A model generated the notes under the pieces. The model was not told where the DNA came from and made no database searches. It saw nothing but the letters and a program-made list of their open reading frames with translations. Position numbers and translations under genes: made by a program. 12,058 bases of DNA. It comes from Chloroflexota bacterium. GTDB lineage: Bacteria; Chloroflexota; Limnocylindria; Limnocylindrales; CSP1-4. Shown here one piece after another: positions 7,749-12,058 of the stretch; within the stretch, counting starts at the first letter, position 1; each line of letters opens with the position of its first letter. The stretch spans positions 1 to 12,058 of the forward strand of contig JAJYDP010000085.1 in the NCBI GenBank assembly GCA_021777365.1, read 5' to 3'.

Positions 7749-7824
7749 GCGCCCGTAGCTCAGTGGATAGAGCGTCAGGTTGCGGACCTGAAGGCCGTGA
7801 GTTCGAGTCTCGCCGGGCGCGCCA
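7749..7824 (+). tRNA. tRNA-Arg with anticodon GCG
   Basis: A 76-nt tRNA with encoded CCA (7822-7824). The acceptor arm GCGCCCG (7749-7755) pairs with CGGGCGC (7814-7820), and the discriminator is G7821. The D arm GCTC...GAGC is intact. The anticodon stem TCAGG/CCTGA is perfect around the loop TTGCGGA, giving anticodon GCG at 7782-7784. The body closely resembles bacterial tRNA-Arg(ACG), including G37, so arginine identity is clear. G34 instead of the usual A34 (converted to inosine by TadA) is the odd point: it would read CGC and CGU but not CGA. No clear terminator follows in 7825-7975, a stretch where I see no gene. Confidence 0.93.
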
Positions 7825-7975
7825 CCTCTTCCCGCCTGGCTCATGCCCCACCGCCCGCGCGCCCGCCACCGGCTGCCGTGCAGGCTCGGCAGGATTCCCG
7901 CCGCGCGGCCCTCCGGTTCCACCAGCAGCACCCTCTACGGGACACCGTCGACCAGGAGCGAGCGGGTCGAGAGCG

Positions 7976-8703
7976 TCACGGCTGGAGCCGCTCGACCAGA
8001 TAACGGATCGCGCCGGGGTAGCGGTACTCGATCGCCCCGTGCCCCGCGTCGAACAACTCGAAGAACGGCTCCGAAGCCCCGGTGTCCGCCACGGCCTGCC
8101 GGTAGGCCTCGGCGCCGAGGTCCAGGAAGTACTCGTCGTGGGTCCCCGCGTCGATGTAGATCGCGCGCAGAGAACGGACCGCGTCGGCGTGCGCCGGCAC
8201 CATCCGCACCGGATCCCAGCGGAGCCAGCGCTCCCACACGTCGGGGACCAGCCGGCCGGTCGTCGGATCGAACGGCAGCCGGACGGAGCCGTCCGGGTCG
8301 GCCGAGTAGCACGCCGCCATCGCCCACTGGTTCACCAGGATCCCGTCGGCCGGGCGGGACATCGCCGGTCGCCGCCGGAAGTCCTCCCAGAACCGCTCGA
8401 ACGACCCCTGGTAACGGTCGCGAAGGACACGCGCCGCCTGGCCGAACTCGGGCAGGTAGCAGACCTCGAACAGCGCGTCCCCGGCGTGCGTCGCCAGCCC
8501 GCCCCACTGGTCGGGACGGAGCATCGGGGTGACCATCGCACCGTACCCGCCGCTCGACTTCCCGGCGACTCGTCGTAGCCGGGCGGGAGATACACCCAGA
8601 TCGGGCGATCGGCGGGATCGCCGAGAGGGTTGCCGCGGAGCACGCGGCTCTCCAGGACCGCCTCCTCGAGACGGCCGGCGAACGGACGGGCCCAGGGTTG
8701 CAT
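7976..8703 (-). pseudogene. Esterase (alpha/beta hydrolase) gene broken by internal deletion and frameshift
   Basis: The ATG at 8703 has a good site (GAGGGGG) 5 nt upstream and opens a frame with an esterase N-terminus that runs through RPIWVYLPPGYDES (about residues 33-46). At about 8564-8568 the sequence passes directly into AGKSSGGYGAMVTP in another frame. That is the nucleophile elbow (GxSxG-type, Ser in GKSSGG) of the same family. The rest of the catalytic domain follows in that second frame, including DAGTHDEYFLD and FDAGHGAIEYRYP, which carry the likely acid and His, to a TGA at 7976. From memory of the family, the central strand, oxyanion HG segment and following helices (about 100 residues) should lie between, and they are absent. 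With the frame change no intact enzyme can be made. The downstream frame is undecayed, so the break looks recent; an assembly error is the main alternative. Confidence 0.8.
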
Positions 8704-8953
8704 GCGATCCCCCTCTGGCCGACTGGGTCGTGTCGGCGGGCGGGCCGGGGCTGGAGGAGCCGGTAGCGGGAGAGTAGCCCCACTCGGCCCGCCCGGTCGA
8801 CGGCGGCGTCCGGCCCCGGCCCCTTCCGGCCACCCCATCCCCGCCGACGGAGTCGCGCCGCACCCTGGCGCAGGGTTCCGCACGGGGTCGGCCTCCGAGT
8901 TCATCCCGGTGGCCGTCCGCACGCCACTTCCCGCGCACTTCTTCCCGCGCCAC

Positions 8954-9031
8954 TTTCCACGATCCATGAACAGCACTGGGCGTCCGGTGGGCTGCGTGTT
9001 CGCCGGCAACGTTTCCACGATCAGTGAACAG
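8954..9031. repeat. Direct copies of a 20-bp motif
   Basis: TTTCCACGATCAGTGAACAG at 9012-9031 matches 8954-8973 in 18 of 20 positions; the older or variant copy has CA in place of AG in the middle. The copies are 58 bp apart in the same orientation. A third copy of the core lies inverted at 9252-9266. A dispersed genomic repeat or a binding site are both possible. Confidence 0.6.
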
Positions 9032-9040
9032 GGATCGGGC

Positions 9041-9145
9041 GCCAGGGCTTGACAGAACCGGGCTCGTCGAACGCCAGGGCTCGTCGGGTGTCAGTCGGGC
9101 CACGGATGGTCAAACGCCAGGGCGTGTCAGGCCACGGCTCGTCAG
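9041..9145. repeat. Degenerate repeats of GCCAGGGC / GCCACGG
   Basis: GCCAGGGC occurs at 9041, 9073 and 9116, twice preceded by AAC. GCCACGG occurs at 9099 and 9131. Each is followed by a variant of CTCGTC or TGGTCA. Spacing is irregular (32, 26, 17, 15 bp), so it is not a CRISPR or a clean tandem array. On the minus strand it can be read as repeated DEPW/DTPW-like codons, but that frame has no sign of being a gene. Confidence 0.5.
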
Positions 9146-9219
9146 GCCAACGGCGGTTGCATGCTGCGTGACCGAGGGCCGGGCGGGGCCGTATTGCCGG
9201 TCTGTCGTCGCGGGGGTGC

Positions 9220-9237
9220 GCTGGCGCAGGCGCCAGC
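9220..9237. repeat. Perfect GC-rich palindrome
   Basis: GCTGGCGC-AG-GCGCCAGC has 8-bp perfect arms and a 2-nt centre. No T run follows on either strand, so it is not an intrinsic terminator. It lies about 110 bp upstream of the aroF -35 box and could be an operator or part of a repeat element. Confidence 0.45.
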
Positions 9238-9269
9238 ACGAGAAGCCTCCGCTGTTCACTGATCGTCGA

Positions 9270-9337
9270 ATTGCGCACGCCGAGCCACGGGGCCGTCGCA
9301 TTGCGCGCTCACCGAGCCACCGGCTCCCGCCTTGCGC
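9270..9337. repeat. Imperfect 30-31 bp tandem repeat, just over two units
   Basis: ATTGCGC begins units at 9270 and 9300, and CTTGCGC begins a partial unit at 9331. The first two units also share CCGAGCCAC and a GC-rich end. The third is cut off where the aroF promoter -35 box begins 11 bp later. Confidence 0.45.
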
Positions 9338-9347
9338 CCCGCCCTCG

Positions 9348-9377
9348 TTGACACCCCCGCGCCACCTCGCGTACTGT
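9348..9377 (+). promoter_or_regulatory. Promoter of the aro operon (TTGACA-N18-TACTGT)
   Basis: A perfect -35 box TTGACA (9348-9353) is followed after 18 bp by TACTGT (9372-9377), which keeps the most conserved T, A and final T of a -10 box. Transcription would start at about 9383-9385 (A9384 is a natural choice). That is only about 3 nt before the leader peptide GTG and about 85 nt before the terminator hairpin, as expected for an attenuated operon. Confidence 0.7.
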
Positions 9378-9386
9378 TCGCGCACC

Positions 9387-9425
9387 GTGAGAACGTTCTT
9401 CTTCTTTTACCGCGGCCCGGCATGA
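9387..9425 (+). CDS. Phe/Tyr-rich leader peptide of the aro operon
   Basis: A 12-codon ORF, GTG to TGA, encodes [12 protein letters not shown]. Codons 4-7 (9396-9407) are Phe (TTC TTC TTC TTT) and codon 8 (9408-9410) is Tyr. Such runs of the regulated amino acids are the mark of attenuator leader peptides such as PheL. The ribosome would stall here when charged tRNA-Phe or tRNA-Tyr is scarce. The ORF lies between a good promoter and an intrinsic terminator upstream of DAHP synthase. No Shine-Dalgarno site exists, and the predicted transcript starts about 3 nt before the GTG, so leaderless initiation is likely. The frame is open upstream to 9024, but that part precedes the promoter. Confidence 0.85.
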   Translation: MRTFFFFYRGPA

Positions 9426-9495
9426 CCGCTCGGGGGTCCTGAGACCCGAGCCGGGTCGTGCCGGGTGGGCAGAGGTCTCGGACCTCTGCTTTTTT
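9411..9495 (+). promoter_or_regulatory. Transcription attenuator (competing RNA structures)
   Basis: Three pairings can be read by eye. (a) 9411-9421, directly after the Tyr codon, pairs with 9450-9460 over 11 bp with two G-U pairs and encloses a smaller hairpin (TCGGG 9430-9434 with CCCGA 9445-9449). (b) CTGAGACC (9439-9446) pairs with GGTCTCGG (9474-9481) over 8 bp with one G-U, an antiterminator. (c) The terminator stem is 9469-9477 with 9481-9489. Structures (b) and (c) share bases and exclude each other, and (b) also competes with the inner hairpin of (a). A ribosome stalled on the Phe/Tyr codons would cover the 5' arm of (a). That is the expected logic: aromatic starvation favours read-through into aroF. 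The pairings are exact; the dynamics are inference. Confidence 0.75.
9469..9495 (+). terminator. Intrinsic terminator of the aro attenuator
   Basis: GCAGAGGTC (9469-9477), loop TCG, GACCTCTGC (9481-9489), then six T (9490-9495). The 9-bp perfect stem with a tight loop and U tract is a strong Rho-independent terminator. It ends 39 nt before the aroF ATG, so it stops transcripts before the operon rather than ending an upstream gene. Confidence 0.93.
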
Positions 9496-9534
9496 GTTTA
9501 TCCGCAGCGGGAAGCGCCGGGAAGGGTCGGTCAG

Positions 9535-10611
9535 ATGTTCGTCGTGATGGCCGTGGGGGCGAGCGAGGCGGAGGTCAACGCCGTGAAGGCGCAGGTCCTC
9601 GCCGAAGGGCTGCACCCCCACGAGAGCCCGGGGACTGACCGGGTCGTGATCGCCGTGGTGGGCGACGTGGGCCCGCGCAAGCAGGCCCTCATGTACCGGC
9701 TCTCGGCGCTGCCGGGCGTGGAGTCGGTGACGCCGATCACGCGGCCCTTCAAGCTCTCCAGCCGGGAGTTTCACCCGCGGGACACCGTCATTCGCGTGGG
9801 CAGCGCCACGATCGGAGATGGGTCGCTCACGGTGATGGCCGGGCCGTGCTCCATCGAGAGCCGGGAGCAGCTCATGGAGACCGCCCTGGCCGTCGCCGCC
9901 GAAGGCGCCACCGTGCTCCGCGGCGGTGCCTTCAAGCCGCGTACCAGCCCCTACTCGTTCCAGGGGCTGGGCGTGGAAGGGCTCCGCTACCTCGCGGAGG
10001 CCGGCCGCGAGACCGGGCTGCCGGTCGTGACGGAGGTCATGGAACCCGGGCAGGTCGACGCCGTGAACCGCTACGCCGACATCCTCCAGATCGGCACCCG
10101 CAACATGCAGAACTACTCGCTGCTGCAGGCGGTGGGCAGGATCGATGCCCCGGTGATGCTGAAGCGCGGCTACGGCGCCACCATCGAGGAGTGGCTCATG
10201 GCGGCCGAGTACATCGTGTCGGCCGGCAACCCCAACGTGATCCTCTGCGAGCGCGGGATCCGCACCTTCGAGACGTACACCCGGAACACGCTGGACATCT
10301 CGGCGGTCCCGCTGCTCCACCACCTCACGCACCTGCCGGTGATCGTCGACCCGTCCCACGCTACCGGCAAGCGCTGGCTGGTGAAGCCGATGGCGCTGGC
10401 CGGCGTGGCGGCGGGCGCGGACGGGATCATGGTCGAGGTGCATCCACGTCCCGAGACCGCGCTGTCGGACGGCGAGCAGTCGCTGACGCTCGACCAGTTT
10501 CGAGAGCTGATGCCGGCACTGCGCGCCATCCACCGGGAGGTGGGCGGCCTCCACCGCGACCCCGTCCTCGAGACCGCCGCGCTGGGCGTCGGCGGCTCGA
10601 GCAAGCACTGA
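9535..10611 (+). CDS. aroF: 3-deoxy-D-arabino-heptulosonate 7-phosphate (DAHP) synthase, type I-beta with regulatory N-domain
   Basis: This cytoplasmic enzyme condenses phosphoenolpyruvate and erythrose 4-phosphate, the first step of the shikimate pathway. It has 358 residues. An N-terminal ferredoxin-like domain (about 1-70) precedes the TIM barrel (about 80-345), the layout of the Thermotoga maritima enzyme, where that domain mediates inhibition by Tyr (and Phe). The four metal ligands are present: C105 (AGPCSIES), H275 (DPSHATG), E301 (MVEVHP) and D312 (LSDGEQS), each offset by 3 from the T. maritima positions as I recall them. Substrate-binding segments [15 protein letters not shown] (130-144) and LKRGYGA (209-215) are also seen. 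The ATG at 9535 follows a GGGAAGGG site 8 nt upstream. It is first in the operon behind the Phe/Tyr attenuator, with aroA 16 bp downstream. No chorismate mutase domain is fused to it. Confidence 0.97.
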   Translation: MFVVMAVGASEAEVNAVKAQVLAEGLHPHESPGTDRVVIAVVGDVGPRKQALMYRLSALPGVESVTPITRPFKLSSREFHPRDTVIRVGSATIGDGSLTVMAGPCSIESREQLMETALAVAAEGATVLRGGAFKPRTSPYSFQGLGVEGLRYLAEAGRETGLPVVTEVMEPGQVDAVNRYADILQIGTRNMQNYSLLQAVGRIDAPVMLKRGYGATIEEWLMAAEYIVSAGNPNVILCERGIRTFETYTRNTLDISAVPLLHHLTHLPVIVDPSHATGKRWLVKPMALAGVAAGADGIMVEVHPRPETALSDGEQSLTLDQFRELMPALRAIHREVGGLHRDPVLETAALGVGGSSKH

Positions 10612-10627
10612 TCCGGCACCGTTCGTC

Positions 10628-11983
10628 ATGCTCGCCAGCCCCGGCGCCTCGTCCAGGACCGTGGTGCACCCGGCGGCGCGACTGCGCGGGACCCTCCGCC
10701 TGCCCGGCGACAAGTCGATCACCCACCGCGCGCTGATCCTCGGCGCGCTGGCGGAGGGTGAGTCGCACGTGTACGGAGGCTCGGACGGGCTCGACTGCAA
10801 CAGCACGGCGGGCGTGCTTGCGGCGCTGGGCGTGACCATCGAGCGGCTGGGGCACGCCGGCGGCGGCCGCGTGGACCGCGTGGTGCGTTCACCCGGGCGG
10901 CAGGGCTGGCACGAGCCGGCCGGTATCCTGGATGCGGGGAACTCCGGCACGACGCTCCGGCTCATGTCGGGCGTGCTCGCCGGGACCCCGGTGTACGCCG
11001 TTCTGGACGGGGACGCTTCGTTGCGTGGCCGTCCGGTGGCCCGTATCATCGAGCCGCTGCGTCGCATGGGCGCGACGCTCCACGCCCGGGCCGCAGACAC
11101 TCTTCCACCCCTCACCATCGTGGGGCGTTCGTCGCTCTCGGCGATCGCCCACCGTACGCTCGTCCCCAGCGCGCAGGTCAAGTCGGCCGTCCTGCTCGCC
11201 GGGCTGTCGGCCGAGGGGATGGTGGAGGTGCGCGAGGCGGTCGCCACGCGCGATCACACGGAGCGCATGCTCCGGGCGCGCGGAATCGACGTTCGGGAGG
11301 GGCCGGCAGACGGCGAATGGGTGGTCAGAATGGAGGACGGCGGCACCGTGCAACCGCGCGACGAACGGGTCCCGGGTGACATCTCGGCGGCCGCGTTCTG
11401 GCTGGTGGCCGGCGCGGCCCACCGGGACGCGGAGCTCACGCTGGAGACCGTCGGCGTCAATCCCACCCGACGCTGGGTCGTCGATCTGCTGCGGCGGATG
11501 GGCGCGGAGATCCGCGAGCAGCCGCTGGCGACCGACGGGACCGAGCCGATGGCGACGCTGACCGTCTCGACGAGCGACCTGCGGGCGATCGACCTGGGGC
11601 CGGGCGACGTTGCCCGCGCGATCGACGAGATCCCCGCCCTCTGCCTCGCGGCCGCCTGCGCGCGCGGGACCACCCGCATCCGCGGTGCCGGCGAGCTCCG
11701 CCGCAAGGAGAGCGACCGGATCGCGGGGATCGCCGGCGGTCTCACCGCGCTGGGTGCGCGCGTGGCCGTGGACGGCGACGACCTGGCGATCGAGGGGCGG
11801 CCGGACCTGCCGGCGTTCGGCCTGGCCGGCGCCCCGGTTCAGACGCACGCTGATCACCGCCTCGCGATGCTGTTCGCCGTGGCCGGGCTCCTCGCGGAGG
11901 GTGAGATGGCACTCGATGACGCCGCATCAGTCGCGGTCTCCTATCCGGGCTTCTTCACCGATCTGGAAAGGGTGCGCGCATGA
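10628..11983 (+). CDS. aroA: 3-phosphoshikimate 1-carboxyvinyltransferase (EPSP synthase)
   Basis: The enzyme transfers the enolpyruvyl group of PEP to shikimate 3-phosphate, the sixth step of the shikimate pathway, in the cytoplasm. Its 451 residues are slightly above the usual 420-440 because of a short N-terminal extension and an insertion near 75-95. Conserved elements: PGDKSITHRALIL (26-38, catalytic K29, S30, R34); LDAGNSGTTLRLMSG (101-115, PEP/glyphosate-contact loop); LRGRPV (132-137); SAQVKSA (181-187); DEIPAL (333-338, catalytic Asp); RRKESDRI (358-365, Glu and Arg); THADHRLAM (407-415); and SYPGFF near the end. The GNSGTT and VSYPGFF forms are closer to Bacillus-type enzymes than to E. 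coli. Glyphosate sensitivity cannot be judged from this. The start at 10628 has no clear Shine-Dalgarno site but lies 16 bp after the aroF stop. The stop overlaps the aroE start as ATGA. Confidence 0.97.
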   Translation: MLASPGASSRTVVHPAARLRGTLRLPGDKSITHRALILGALAEGESHVYGGSDGLDCNSTAGVLAALGVTIERLGHAGGGRVDRVVRSPGRQGWHEPAGILDAGNSGTTLRLMSGVLAGTPVYAVLDGDASLRGRPVARIIEPLRRMGATLHARAADTLPPLTIVGRSSLSAIAHRTLVPSAQVKSAVLLAGLSAEGMVEVREAVATRDHTERMLRARGIDVREGPADGEWVVRMEDGGTVQPRDERVPGDISAAAFWLVAGAAHRDAELTLETVGVNPTRRWVVDLLRRMGAEIREQPLATDGTEPMATLTVSTSDLRAIDLGPGDVARAIDEIPALCLAAACARGTTRIRGAGELRRKESDRIAGIAGGLTALGARVAVDGDDLAIEGRPDLPAFGLAGAPVQTHADHRLAMLFAVAGLLAEGEMALDDAASVAVSYPGFFTDLERVRA

Positions 11984-12058
11984 CCAAGCGAGTCGTCCTC
12001 ATCGGCCACCCGGTCGCCCACTCGTTCTCGGCGCAGATGCAGCAGGCCGCGTTCGACG
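11980..12058 (+). CDS. aroE: Shikimate dehydrogenase, N-terminal part
   Basis: Only 26 codons lie inside the window, reading MTKRVVLIGHPVAHSFSAQM and on. The block GHPVAHSFSAQMQQAAFD fits the N-terminal shikimate-binding signature of AroE (G-x-P-V-x-H-S-x-S-x-x-M-x-x-A-A-F), including the two Ser that contact shikimate. The enzyme reduces 3-dehydroshikimate to shikimate with NADPH, step four of the pathway. Its ATG overlaps the aroA stop (ATGA), a sign of translational coupling. The catalytic Lys and the nucleotide-binding domain are beyond the end of the window. Confidence 0.9.
   Translation, partial: MTKRVVLIGHPVAHSFSAQMQQAAFD

Larger units (their letters stand above)
9017..9266. repeat. 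250-bp segment bounded by a perfect 15-bp inverted repeat
   Basis: ACGATCAGTGAACAG at 9017-9031 is the exact reverse complement of 9252-9266. The 220 bp between them is non-coding and filled with short repeats. The arrangement resembles a miniature inverted-repeat element, but no target-site duplication is visible in the flanks (gtttcc on the left, cgaatt on the right). A further same-strand copy of the motif lies outside at 8954. I therefore call it an inverted repeat only. Confidence 0.55.
8704..9347. other. Gene-free, repeat-bearing region upstream of the aro promoter
   Basis: About 640 bp with no convincing gene. Open frames exist on both strands but translate to low-complexity Pro/Arg/Gly-rich sequence. 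Instead the region holds several kinds of short repeat, listed separately: three copies of a TTCCACGATC..TGAACAG motif, irregular GCCAGGGC/GCCACGG repeats, a perfect GC-rich palindrome and a roughly 30-bp tandem repeat next to the aro promoter. Positions 8704-8950 show nothing I can name. Confidence 0.7.

Noticed and set aside
9049..9054. A second TTGACA, as a possible promoter -35 box
   Set aside because: No acceptable -10 box lies 15-19 bp downstream; the sequence there is GC-rich repeat.
8704..9103. Extension of the esterase C-terminal frame upstream to 9103
   Set aside because: The esterase N-terminus is in a different frame from 8703 with its own ribosome-binding site. The upstream translation is low-complexity and runs through repeat DNA.
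9017..9266. Call of a MITE or insertion sequence
   Set aside because: The ends are perfect inverted repeats but no target duplication is visible, no transposase exists, and a third copy of the motif lies outside. Kept only as an inverted repeat.
8954..9337. CRISPR array
   Set aside because: Repeats differ in sequence, orientation and spacing, and no cas gene is nearby.
9024..9386. Longer form of the leader peptide ORF starting at 9024
   Set aside because: It would start upstream of the TTGACA/TACTGT promoter and consists of Arg/Gly/Pro-rich sequence. Only the last 12 codons make biological sense.
9256..11247. 663-codon minus-strand ORF
   Set aside because: Antisense to aroF and aroA. No domain, and it would need to cross the aro promoter and terminator.

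Overview
The window is very GC-rich, with dense GC3-biased reading frames on both strands. Gene content (a prokaryotic serpin, a CHASE3 hybrid kinase with a c-di-GMP phosphodiesterase, and an aroF-aroA-aroE run) would suit a high-GC Chloroflexota or actinobacterium-like lineage. This is inference only, because no phylogenetic marker is present beyond two tRNAs.

Layout. (1) Positions 2-2247, plus strand: the 3' end of a serpin gene, a doubtful small ORF, a small lipoprotein and a multi-pass membrane protein of unknown function. The last two are 7 bp apart and probably cotranscribed. (2) Positions 2190-7053, minus strand: a two-gene signalling operon transcribed away from the tRNAs. A membrane CHASE3-HAMP-PAS-PAS hybrid histidine kinase is followed 4 bp later by a REC-PAS-GAF-EAL protein, a predicted cyclic-di-GMP phosphodiesterase. 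Its 3' end overlaps the membrane-protein gene tail to tail. (3) Positions 7054-7824: a gene-free region with short palindromes, then tRNA-Ser(GCU) and tRNA-Arg with a GCG anticodon, both with encoded CCA. (4) Positions 7976-8703, minus strand: an esterase gene broken by a large internal deletion that also shifts the frame. (5) Positions 8704-9347: no gene, but several kinds of short repeats. (6) Positions 9348-12058, plus strand: an aromatic amino-acid biosynthesis operon with promoter, 12-codon leader peptide, attenuator-terminator, DAHP synthase (aroF), EPSP synthase (aroA) and the start of shikimate dehydrogenase (aroE).

The most interesting element is the aroF leader. The tiny ORF encodes [12 protein letters not shown], with four Phe codons and one Tyr codon in a row, 43 bases ahead of a strong intrinsic terminator. 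Mutually exclusive stems can be drawn between them. This looks like a classical ribosome-mediated Phe/Tyr transcription attenuator of the common aromatic pathway. The leader start codon lies only a few bases from the predicted transcription start, so it may be read leaderless. The DAHP synthase also carries the N-terminal domain that binds aromatic amino acids in Thermotoga-type enzymes, so both expression and activity may respond to Phe/Tyr.
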